A stretch of 64,000 nucleotides of DNA from Steromphala cineraria (lineage: Eukaryota; Mollusca; Gastropoda; Trochida; Trochidae). The position numbers and the translations under genes are program-made. The stretch lies in contig OU744735.1 of NCBI GenBank assembly GCA_916613615.1, positions 52,344,082 through 52,408,081 of the forward strand, read 5' to 3'. The notes under the pieces are model-generated. The model was given only the letters and a program-made list of their open reading frames with translations. It was not told where the DNA came from and searched no databases. Positions 36,262 to 46,029 of the stretch are shown one piece after another; position 1 is the stretch's first letter; the number at the start of each line of letters is the position of its first letter.

Positions 36262-37460
36262 GTATTTTGTAAAGTATCAACTTCAAAGGGAATAATAAGA
36301 TATTAATAAGCATGTTTGCACATTGAGATTTAATCATTTTCTAGAAATAATTTTCAATTATGTTCTTGAAAGGTCAGATGGATGTTATTGGTTGGTAAAT
36401 ATCCTTCATTTTGAATCAATATTGTGTTGTGTTTGCTGAGAGTTATAATTATAAATCGCTCTAAATATGTGGCTAAAATCACCATCGTCATCAAAAGTTA
36501 AATATCAATTTCACTTGGGTTATATTTGAGAATATTTATTTGGTAATGATTACCCTCAAATGCTAAAAGTATTCTTTCTTTGAATTATATTTTCATTATT
36601 TTATGGTGTTGTTTTCCCTATTTGCATTTTTACAATAATTTGTATTTAATTATCATAATCATTATTCATTATTCTTTACAAAAATCTCTGATAGACTCAA
36701 AACAAAATAATACTGATAGTACAGAAGCCCAAATATTCAACTTGAAGCATAATCTTCTGATATGATAAAGAAACATGATTTTCTACTATTCTGCAAACAT
36801 TTTGCATCCAGTCAAATTACAATTTGCCAGAATCTTCCCCTCTGTTACCATGTGAAAAGCAACTAAAGTTATGATCATAGAAATTATTTTTTGATCAATG
36901 ATAAAAAAAAAAAATTCTTACAAAACAAGATATTGATCAAACAAGAATTATTGGTAAATCCATGAATCAAATAATTGATTTTAACAAACATAAATATTCC
37001 ATCATTTTCCATCACAGTACTCACATTTCTTAAAAACTTTTTACCAGAAATTCCATTCCTCACAAGGTAAACGTCTAATTTTCAAAGAGTTTTAGGGTGA
37101 CAGCAGGATTTCTTTAAAATGAAGTGACTTTGGGTTATAACATTTTTCAAAAGAAGGATTTGTAATGTATGAGTCCCACTAAAGGCTGTAGAACTCATCA
37201 CATGAATACAAGATAAATTGCTTCATTCTCAGGAGCATTATGGACAGACCAATAGTGTTCGGTGCAGATTAATCCGTCTAATGCATCCAATGGGCCAGAA
37301 ATAAATGTCATACAGAGATGATGCATCTGTCTCGCTTCTAACTGATAGATTCAATGTAGGCTAACCCTTTCTCACTATGTTACTAAAATAGGCCTAATAA
37401 ACAATTAAATGTTATTCTGTGATCTCTTCTGATTTGGATCATTTAATACCATTGAGATTT
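36262..37460. other. intronic AT-rich DNA without recognised features
   Basis: No repeat boundaries or exon-like segments were seen. Confidence 0.4.
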
Positions 37461-37466
37461 AGCTGA

Positions 37467-37993
37467 TGTATACTACACATGGAGTTGAGCTGTTGTATTC
37501 TCCCTACGGAGTTGAGCTGCTGTATACTTCATATGGATTTCAGCTGTTCTATACCCCATATGGAGTTGAGCTGTTCTATACCCCATATGGAGTTGAGCTG
37601 TTATATACTCCATATGGAGTTGAGATGTTGTATACTCCACATGGAGTTGAGCTGCTGTATACTTCATTATGGAGTTGAGCTGTTCTATACCCCATATGGA
37701 GTTGAGCTGTTCTATACCCCATATGGAGTTGAGCTGCTGTATACTCCATATGGAGTTGAGCTGTTCTCTACCCCATATGGAGTTGAGCTGTTATATACTC
37801 CATATGGAGTTGAGCTGTTGTATACTCCATATATGGAGTTGAGCTGCTGTATACTCTATATGGAGTTGAGCTGTTATATACCCCTTATGGAGTTGAGCTG
37901 TTATATACCCCATATGGAGTTGAGCTGTTATATACTCCATATGGAGTTCAGCTGTTATATACTTCATATGGAGTTCAGCTGTTGTATACTCCA
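37467..37993 (+). repeat. 27-bp minisatellite, about 19 copies
   Basis: The unit holds CATATGGAGTTGAGCTGTTC then TATACCC. Spacing is 27 bp (for example 37561 and 37588), with one unit gaining a base at 37664 and another gaining AT at about 37830. Because 27 is divisible by 3, frames reading YGVELLYTP or MELSCYILH stay open. These are artefacts. Confidence 0.96.
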
Positions 37994-38040
37994 TTGATGC
38001 TAGAGGTTCAACAACAACAACTCTTTGCCAGGTACTGTAC

Positions 38041-38530
38041 TAGGGGTGATTATTGACCAACAAGGGACTATTGCCAAAGTGATACTACCGGTAGTAACTA
38101 TTGCAAAAGCAATAGTCTAATTTGGTATACTATTTTGATAGGTATTGCGATTGTTTATCAAGAAAGGAAAGACAGAGTTTGTTGCTTTGTCAGTGATGAT
38201 ATCTAACTCATCTACACTTGTGAAACTCGTAATTTTTAACTGGCAACAATAAGGTTATCTGTTGTATCTTCAGGTATCCTCTTTTAGCTCTCAGCGATCT
38301 ATTTTCTGAGTTCCAGCATTTTCCAAATGTAAAAAGACGTGTTTTTGTGTGAATTCAACTTACAAAATTGAACTCTCGAAATTGAATCACTTGAATTGAC
38401 TAAAATGTTGATTGACAGTTAGATGTCTTATCAATACTATTTATCGTTTCAAAAATGAGTATTTATAAAGTACTATTGGCACATCAACTATCGGGATAAG
38501 TCGATAGTTAGATCCATTGTTACACCCCTA
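38041..38530 (+). mobile_element. hAT-like element, 490 bp
   Basis: Ends TAGGGGTG and CACCCCTA. The interior is the reverse complement of 8571-8937, for example CTTTTAGCTCTCAGCGATCT, but about 120 bp longer. CCAGGTAC (38028-38035) and CCAGGTAG (38531-38538) could be an 8-bp duplication, but 5 bp (TGTAC) separate the left copy from the terminus. Non-coding. Confidence 0.8.
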
Positions 38531-39055
38531 CCAGGTAGACCTTTCTGCTGAGATAACATTTGTACAAAGTCTCTTGCCCAAGGTGACATAATGAGACTCA
38601 ACTTGTGTCTTAGTCTGGGTTAGGGAATCAAAAATTCAAACTTTCAATTTATTCAGAAATGAGTTGGTCACCCACTCAACCAGCGAGCTGTGCCCCTTGT
38701 TTCTGAACTATTTTGAAAGCAGTCATCTGAGCATATTGCACAGGACCACATGCTACCAAGCTGAGGTGATGCATACCCCACTGAAATACTTCTTGTAACT
38801 GCCAATAGAAACTGAAGAAAGACATGTTTTAAATTCTTTTAAACCAAGAGTTTTGAACGAACATTCTCAAAAACATCTTAGTAATTTCAGAAGGGTTGAC
38901 AATTGTCAAGCTCTCAGCAACATTCAAATTTCAGCAGAAGTTTCAATTTCCCTGCAGCATGGGAGTGTAATAAGTAACCCATTAAGCCCAGGTTATCAAG
39001 ATAATGTGTAGCAGTGAGTTTACGCAATGCATAAACCACCGGGTTATCTGGATTC

Positions 39056-39246
39056 TAGACTAACATTTAGTCTCAGAAGTATTATTTTCAATATTGACAA
39101 TATTTTTAAACAAATCATGTATTATAACAAAATGGCGCCCAGAAGATGCTTTATCTGAAGCTGAGCAATCTAGACTTGCTATACTTTTCTAGACTTGGTT
39201 GGTCATCAATTAAATATTTTTGCTTTAGGGTCTGGATGACAGACCA
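39056..39246 (+). mobile_element. hairpin-ended MITE, copy B (191 bp, 9-bp TSD)
   Basis: Perfect duplication TCTGGATTC (39047-39055 and 39247-39255). The left end is TAGACTAACATTTAGTCT, and the right end GTCTGGATGACAGAC folds as GTCTG/CAGAC. Same orientation as copy A. Confidence 0.93.
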
Positions 39247-39284
39247 TCTGGATTCTACACAGTTCTAGTTTACATCACAACTCC

Positions 39285-39478
39285 CATCTTCCTACGCAAA
39301 ACCTAAAACGCCAGTTTCCAAACTGTCAGTTTTATGCCTTGCTGCATTACCTTGAGTTTTCTGTGCTTGCTCTCTAGTCTGTAGGGGCACTATAGCAGCA
39401 CAGAAAAGTAAAGGCTCTGCAGCAAGGCATGAAATGACAGTTCGGAAACTGGCGTTTTAGGCTCTGCGTAGGAAGATG
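39285..39478. mobile_element. foldback MITE, 194 bp, about 85-bp arms, 9-bp TSD
   Basis: Flanked by CACAACTCC (39276-39284) and CACAATTCC (39479-39487). The arms begin CATCTTCCTACGC and include AAAACGCCAGTTTC, AACTGTCA and TGCCTTGCTGCA. Long arms plus a 9-bp duplication fit a Mutator-like MITE. It lies only 20 bp past the target duplication of copy B. A truncated relative is at 44347. Confidence 0.9.
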
Positions 39479-39489
39479 CACAATTCCTA

Positions 39490-40735
39490 GTGGCAGGCAT
39501 AGATTAGACAGTCTCCTAAGATTAGTTTCCATTCTCTGGTATAACTTCATTCAGACATTCAAATTGGAAACACAAGCTGAAGTTTCCAATTAACTGATAA
39601 GATATGTTTCATGACTAAGTTAAATCTGTAACTGTATATCTAATGCAATATGTCATTTTCTTGTGATTCTGGAGATTTCGACATTTACATTATATTGTAT
39701 GATATTATGTGTTATATTTTTCCAGTATTTTTAATTGTTTGAGACATAGTACATATTAAAACATATATTCATTTGTACATAAAAACACAATTGATTTTCA
39801 AATTATCAAAAGAGGAACTCTTATTTCTTGTCCAGTTCATTTTATCAATATAATGAAAGCAGGTTTTTGATTATTAAGCAAGTCTAGATAACTTGAAGGT
39901 TCAAATATATACAATTTCTGCCTTAAAATGTTTTTTTTCAGAAGTATCTATTTCATAACCTAAATGTGCGGTAAGTCTTTATGAAATATCATCAAGTTTT
40001 TAATTTTTGATTCATGAAATTCATGCAATTTAGGAAAAAAATAAATTTTTAAAAAGTGCTACTGCTCCTTTAAGAACTACTTAAAGGGACTGGCTTACAG
40101 GCTTCAATTTCCGATCTAAAATATTAAGCCATTAGATTGAAAAAAGTTTGTTTTTGACAAATCAAAATCAATAAAATTTATTTTCAGGTAATTTATCCAC
40201 AAATAAACTAAATATAAGACAAAATAGCCAAAACCATGTCATGCCATATCAACTGTCGATCGGTGCCTGGCTTAATATCTGAATGTTCTATTTCAGAATG
40301 AATGTGTGTCATTCTTTGTAGAATTGTTACCCTAAAGAATCCCAAATACACTCCCCTTGAAACTAGTTTCAAAAGGATTGTGTAATAATCATGCACTGTT
40401 GACAAACACACGCATACCAACAAGAATATCCCCTGGAACTAGTTTTCACTAATAAATACCTTTAAAATATTATGTGTCTTTTTCTTATGATGAATAATAG
40501 CCATGCAAGTAAAAGTGAAAGAAAACAACAACATATCTTCTAAAATATACTAAGCTTTCAAATTGGTAATTGACACTAACAAATCAAGACAAATAAGACA
40601 AGAAAATTAAATGACACAAACCGCCTTTCAATTACACCTTAGAAGCTAATAAACACCTTAGCCATCGCCTCTATAAATCATGTACCGAAAACCATCCCCA
40701 CCCCACCCCTCCCCCTTCCACGATAACACCTGTCA
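39490..40735. other. intron 1 near its 5' end; one MITE-end fragment
   Basis: AGTGCTACTGCTCCT then TTAA at about 40055-40073 looks like a solitary right end of the TTAA family, without its left half. TTAAAGGGACTGG at 40082 may be the end of another TTAA element, whose partner I did not find. The rest is unremarkable. Confidence 0.45.
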
Positions 40736-40739
40736 TTTG

Positions 40740-40802
40740 CAGGAATGCACGTGGCACCAACGGCGCGCGTGCCTGAAAACAACGCCGCATAGCTTTACAC
40801 GA
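40740..40802. promoter_or_regulatory. CpG-dense patch at the start of stomatin intron 1
   Basis: GGCGCGCGTGCC, AACGCCGC and the E-box-type CACGTG sit about 90-150 bp inside intron 1 (minus strand). CpG is otherwise rare here. A methylation-free promoter-proximal element is possible, but only base composition supports it. Confidence 0.3.
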
Positions 40803-40889
40803 ATTAAACATGACATTGTTTCATGTGCTCACAGTGAGATAACATTAATTCTATGAATTACATGTCAGTTAAACTAGCTAGACAGTTAC

Positions 40890-40950
40890 CTCCGAAGACA
40901 AATTCTTCATCAGGATGGCCGCGGCTGGAGTTGGTTTTACTCTCCGCCAT
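40890..40950 (-). CDS. stomatin/MEC-2 family protein, exon 1 (start codon)
   Basis: Coding begins at the ATG at 40950-40948 (context TTTACAAATGG) and runs 61 bases to the donor GGAG/GTAACT at 40890. It encodes 20 hydrophilic residues, MAESKTNSSRGHPDEEFVFG, plus one base of codon 21. Exon 2 (21051) starts with the other two, giving an uninterrupted frame into the membrane hairpin. A short, charged, cytosolic N-terminus before GPC matches the family, and human stomatin also begins MAE. The distance to exon 2 is about 19.8 kb, with no coding need for an exon between. The pairing rests on phase, strand and family layout. A transcript would settle it. The overlapping plus-strand frame is a by-product. 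Confidence 0.75.
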
Positions 40951-41130
40951 TTGTAAAGGAGAGACCCAGAGTGATTTCTGGTTGATCCAGCGATTGGGAA
41001 CCTCTTTGTATCCTCACAGACCGCCAGTCTTCTGGTTTGTAATATTTCCAATCTTTGAATATATTTTTGTTATACTGCTCGTGACATTATGAACTCTGAG
41101 ACTGACCAATCAGATGGCTAGATTTTGCTT
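40951..41130 (-). promoter_or_regulatory. 5' UTR and probable promoter of the stomatin gene
   Basis: The 180 bp upstream of the ATG are GC-richer than the surroundings. CCAAT lies at 41106-41110 (ATTGG on the sense strand), about 157 bp upstream of the ATG. ATATATTC at about 41058 is the only TATA-like motif. The transcription start is not determinable. Confidence 0.4.
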
Positions 41131-41717
41131 AGACAGTGCTTCCCTGGCGACTGACTATAGTTGCGAAATCTAGATCGGTTTGAAACGAATGCAAACAGAT
41201 AATCACTGGGCGCTTTGCCTAAGCATTGATTATTTCTGCTCAGCGGTTTTGCTCATGTAATACAATGATTTGGATTTAAAACATTCTCTATAAAGTGACA
41301 ATGACACTTTAACGGATATCTACAAAACCTGTTCTCATTATTTAGTGCAAATTTCTGTTCTGTAATTCACTCGCTATTATTTCAGTTGCAAAAACAACAC
41401 GCTGTGCACGTTGAGATAAATCATTCAGTTAGTTGTGTTTGTGTTGCGGTGCATATAAACGGAACATGATTTATTTCCATTTCATGTCAACAAAAGACGC
41501 AAGTGTCTGTTATATACATCAAAATTGGAATAACAAAGATGAAACTGAAAATCTCAATTTATCACTCATCAAATACAATCAAAATCCTCAGTAAAAGAAA
41601 AATACATTTTTTGTCCCAAAGGAAACGGCTACGTTTCAAGAAATAAGTTCTCATAAAACAAATGCTATTTCTTGTAGATATAAAATACCTTCATAAGATT
41701 TTGAAACAAGAAAAAAT

Positions 41718-41835
41718 AGTCATTGGCTCTGTACCTCACCGGGCTCGGTTACCATATCATATACGAGGCCAAAGACTTGAACGCCGTGCCCCTATTCGAC
41801 CTCCATAGTTTGTGTCTCTGTGGTCACCAAAAGAC
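41718..41835 (+). mobile_element. 5' fragment related to the 58.8 kb element
   Basis: GTCATTGGCTCTGTACCTCA then CCGGGCT parallels the start of the element at 58781 (GCCATTGGCTCTGTAGTTCA then TCAGGCT). The similarity fades after about 40 bp, and no 3' end was found. Confidence 0.45.
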
Positions 41836-41839
41836 TTGA

Positions 41840-43970
41840 ATTAAGTCTACCAAAATTATGAGATAATCACTGTTACTTCATTGATGATTTTTCCTAAGGC
41901 ATTTCGTGCAGTCAAATATAGCACGAAAAGCACGTGCACAACGGGGAAATATACATGTACGAGTTGATGTGCTGCAGCATGGAATGACATATCAGTCATT
42001 AGCTCGAGTTCAACGCGCATTAGTATTTCGTTTATCTTGTGTTTTTTCTCGTGCATACAAGAATGTAAATTTCGATTTGTCTCCTGTGGTCTATGAAACC
42101 TTAATTGTAGAAATAGTGGTACCTATAAGTAAAACAGTGTCTGAATTTGGTCAATAATCAAGTGTGGACCTTGTTCTGGAATTATTGATGAAAACTACAG
42201 TGAGCTTATAGCTAAAATTAAGGGAGTAATATCTGATTTGACATAAAATATCAAAAATATATAATATTTTTATTCATATTCACATGATTTCTTGATATAC
42301 AAGTCTTTCGATATGATTAAAACACATATCAACTTCAAAACTGAGAACCACGATAAGGCTTTTCATTATTAGTCCAAATAAAGAACTCAAAAGTTAGACA
42401 TAGACAGTTAGTTTTGAGGTAAATAGTATCACGTATGGCACCATGTGGAAATGGTAAAGTCGTTTACGAATGCTTCAATGGGTTTCGACATTGAGAAAAA
42501 CTAACAAGCGTAGTGTTATGTATCTAAAGTGTGATTTTTCAAATCTATGAATAAATTTCGATAACAGAAAAAGTCAATATTGTAAACAAGAAGAACGAGG
42601 CATCGATACAAAGGTTACACATAATTATTTAACTCAAATCTAATGATTAACCCGTCATGGTAAACCAAACATTACAGAATTTACAGCACCACGCAAAATC
42701 GTTTATCGGTGTTTTCATTTCATTACAGTTGCTCCGGTGCTTTTACCTGTATTACAAAAGCAATCAAAATTCTCTCCGGTTTGTATTACAACAAAGATGG
42801 AAATATTCAGTTTTGATCCATTTATTTACCGTCACCATAGGAACTATTTACATTGAGTCAAACCCAAATAGACCAAAGCTTTTAACGGCTATCGTGTAGA
42901 ATTCAGCCCGTGCATGCAAACACTATAGGTACATGGAATTGATTTTTATTGTTAAAGAATCATGACAAGTCACCATACGTGACGTTTCTTTGACTAGTCA
43001 AGCTTCAAATCAGTCGAACTAAAACCGACCTAGTTCCGAGGAATAAAATTTAGAATTAGTAGCTCTATCGAGAGTCATATTTTATCTCCCGTTATTTCGA
43101 GTGGATTTCGTTGGTTTAAGCATCTCACGTCTTACAAATGGAATGTTTTCTATATTCAAGAACTGCATGTCGCATGGTGATAAAGCAGTCAGGGTGCTTA
43201 TAGTTTGTCAGCCAGACTCTAAATGAAATAAGATAAAAACCTTAGCAAGTCTATGAAATCTGTAAATGAAGAAAGTCCACTTTTTTCTCACATTTTGTAT
43301 TAATTGACAATTTCATTCCAGAGTCTAAGTGTTAGACTATTGTGCTTAGTCACATCTAGATTGCTTTTTTTTAATTCTTAGTGTTAACAAATCAATTGAA
43401 AACTATGTTCAATCATAGATAATAACTGATTTGATATTGAAGATCGGCCTTTCGTTCTTGAATTATAAAAGTCAAAGGTCAAGTATTTTTTAAACAAGCT
43501 CATTTATCCAACTTCTTTTCGGATGAATTTATTTATTAGTTAAACAACCGTATTTAGACTGTATTCATTTGAATAGTAGAATAATTTCGGCGTCAACATA
43601 AGGACATTGTTCCATTTCGATTGAAAACTAGTAAAACTTGTCAAGTCAACAGACGAATTTAGAAATATACTTATACAATACATGATAAGATCTAAATTTT
43701 GTTAAAACCGAACCTATCTCCAAGGAAACAATTATACAATGCCGTAACTGATCATGACAATCCAGAAAGATTTTTGTGTGTGGTCTTATAGCATTGTTAT
43801 TTGAGTTAGTAAAATAAGTTATTGTAAACCAATATCAGATGTGTTTTCAAATACGGCATTGTCAGTTGTGTTGACCAATCAATGACCCAAAACAGAATTC
43901 ATCAGTATGAATTCAGAATTCATGCCATCTTCTTCATTACTGACTGTAATGTCATATTTCTAGCTCTAAT
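41840..43970. other. upstream flank without a supported gene
   Basis: Plus-strand frames at 41906-42157 and 42657-42899 are open for about 80 codons, but they lack a recognisable domain, good start context or splice partners. Nothing else was definable. Confidence 0.35.
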
Positions 43971-43973
43971 CAC

Positions 43974-44338
43974 TTAAAGGGACAGTAGCACGTTTCTTGA
44001 TAATTTTATATTTTAAAATTTTCACTGATAATTGTAAGTTTAATGCTTAATGTATTATTTTGACAGTGTCAAAAATCTCATTACACTAGCCAATCATCCA
44101 TAGTCAGAGGACAAAGTATGAAGATTCACATAAAATCCACTGGCGGCCATTTTATGTGAACACCTTTAATTCATTTTGTGTAACAAAAAGGAATCGCATG
44201 GCTAAACTTTACATTACATATTTGAATTATTACTGCTCCATTTAGCTAAAATGCGTTGTCTTTCAAATGGGACCATTAATTGTGATTTTCCTGACATCAC
44301 CTTATATTCCCCCTAAAAACGTGCTACTGCCCCTTTAA
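43974..44338 (-). mobile_element. TTAA-type MITE family, copy 5 (365 bp, reversed)
   Basis: TTAA then AGGGACAGTAGCACG at the left and CGTGCTACTGCCCCT then TTAA at the right, with the reversed interior of copy 1 well conserved. Confidence 0.95.
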
Positions 44339-44346
44339 GGCTACAA

Positions 44347-44512
44347 GTGACGCTCCTACGTAAAGCCTACTAAACGCCAGTTTCCGAACTGTCAGTTTTA
44401 TGCCTTGCTGCAAACCCTTGGATTGTCTGTGTTAGCAACCTTCAGTTACTTTCTGGACTATTGCTTTCTCTAATTGTAAACTAGAGAGCAAGAACAGGAA
44501 ATTCAAGGGTCA
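44347..44512. mobile_element. truncated relative of the 39285 foldback
   Basis: CTCCTACG, then AAACGCCAGTTTCCGAACTG, TCAGTTTTATGCCTTGCTGC and AAACCC repeat the left arm of 39285-39478. GAGAGCAAGAACAGG, AAATTCAAGGGT at about 44488-44512 corresponds to the inner part of a right arm, but the outer right arm is gone. It starts within 10 bp of the TTAA MITE. Confidence 0.75.
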
Positions 44513-44720
44513 GCATCCTAATGATGCAAAAACACGGACTACTTCTTTTACAGTTTAGTTTCATGATGTACATGTTTAACGAGATCCATTCTTTTGGGTA
44601 TCAAGGTAAGGTCTGAGCAAGCATGATTTAGGGTAAAATGTCCGCCAATTGCTTAAATTTTATAATCCCACTTGATCTGAATCTAAACTTTGTCGAGTAG
44701 AATATTTCCGATGATCGCAT

Positions 44721-45520
44721 ATAACACTATCATCTGTAATTCAGTGCTCCCATCGATGTCATAGCGCTTTCGTCTGTAATTCAGTGCTCCCATCGATGTC
44801 ATAGCGCTTTCGTCTGAAATTCAGTGCTCCCATCGATGTCATAGCGGTTTCGTCTGTAATTCAGTGCTCCCATCGATGTCATAGCGCTTTCGTCTGTAAT
44901 TCAGTGATCCCATCGATGTCATAGCGCTTTCGTCTGTAATTCAGTGATTCCATCGATGTCATAGCGGTTTCGTCTGTAATTCAGTGCTCCCATCGATGTC
45001 ATAGCGCTTTCGTCTGTAATTCAGTGATTCCATCGATGTCATAGCGCTTTCGTCTGCAATTCAGTGATTCCATCGATGTCATAGCGGTTTCGTCTGTAAT
45101 TCAGTGCTCCCATCGATGTCATAGCGCTTTCGTCTGTAATTCAGTGATTCCATCGATGTCATAGCGCGTTCGTCTGCAATTCAGTGCTCCCATCGATGTC
45201 ATAGCGCTTTCGTCTGTAATTCAGTGCTCCCATCGATGTCATAGCGCTTTCGTCTGTAATTCAGTGCTCCCATCGATGTCATAGCGGTTTCGTCTGTAAT
45301 TCAGTGCTCCCATCGATGTCATAGCGGTTTCGTCTGTAATTCAGTGCTCCCATCGATGTCATAGCGCTTTCGTCTGTAATTCAGTGATTCCATCGATGTC
45401 ATAGCGCTTTCGTCTGCAATTCAGTGCTCCCATCGATGTCAAAGCGCTTTCGTCTGTAATTCAGTGCTCCCATCGATGTCAAAGCGCTTTCGTCTGTAAT
45501 TCAGTGATCCCATCGATGTA
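44721..45520 (+). repeat. 40-bp tandem array, 20 copies, CpG-dense
   Basis: The unit is ATAGCGCTTTCGTCTGTAAT then TCAGTGCTCCCATCGATGTC, repeated at exact 40-bp spacing from 44721, the first copy being degenerate. Variants are confined to a few sites: AGCGC/AGCGG, GTAAT/GCAAT/GAAAT and GCTCC/GATTC/GATCC. Three CpGs per unit (AGCG, TTCG, TCGA) give about 60 in 800 bp of otherwise CpG-poor DNA. The unit contains the palindromes ATCGAT and AGCGCT. No frame stays open. Confidence 0.97.
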
Positions 45521-46025
45521 ATATCACTATAAGCTTAACTAATATTTTCAGTTATCTCATTGATGTGATAGTACTTTCAGACATTTCTCAATGATGCTTA
45601 TATCATGTTCAGATTTTCTGTGTTATCTCAGTGACGTCACAGTATTGTCAGATGTGTATTCAGTAAGATCATTTTATAGACAGACAAACAGAATGATTTT
45701 ATTTAAGTGTCACATGATATGTTACAGTTAAAATGTCAACATTTTAAGCAAAAAATACAAGATATCACCCAGCTATATTTTTGGCTTATAAGTTTATAAT
45801 ATATAATATATATAACACAGAGGTAAAATATTGTAATATTTATATAACATATGTGTTTCGAAGGATCTCAGCGAGGGCATGGTATTGTCTCTTCACCATC
45901 GGAACACCTCCGCCAGTAAATTTGAATTTTAACATTTGTATGACGTTCGGGATATTGGGTCCGGGAATGTGTGACACACGCATTAGCTAAGGTCATATCA
46001 TTGTCAGATATAATATCATCTATCT
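45521..46025 (+). repeat. decayed continuation of the 40-bp array
   Basis: TATCTCATTGATGTGATAGT then ACTTTCAG, TATCTCAGTGACGTCACAGT then ATTGTCAG, GATCTCAGCGAGGGCATGGT then ATTGTCTC, and GGTCATATCATTGTCAG keep the unit's skeleton at spacings near 40 or its multiples. Most CpGs are lost. This looks like an older, unhomogenised edge. Confidence 0.55.
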
Positions 46026-46029
46026 CCAC

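Larger units (their letters stand above)
21052..40889 (-). other. inferred stomatin intron 1 (about 19.8 kb)
   Basis: Bounded by GGAG/GTAACT at 40890 and TTGTTACAG at 21052. Exon 1 ends after one base of a codon and exon 2 supplies two, so no extra coding exon is needed, although a skipped cassette exon is not excluded. It holds most of the window's mobile elements: the large foldback, four TTAA-family copies, two AAGCGCCC elements, two CAGTAGAAC elements, two hAT-like elements and the 27-bp minisatellite. It is unusually long for so small a pair of exons, and its length is largely repeat-derived. Confidence 0.7.

Noticed and set aside
37466..37997. Possible repetitive proteins over the 27-bp array (up to 172 codons)
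   Set aside because: Same reason: a unit length divisible by three, with frames open on both strands.
41906..42157. Possible exon upstream of stomatin (83 codons, plus)
   Set aside because: It lacks an ATG, splice context and a recognisable domain.
44721..45520. CRISPR-like array
   Set aside because: The whole 40 bp repeats with no unique spacers, and the context is animal DNA.
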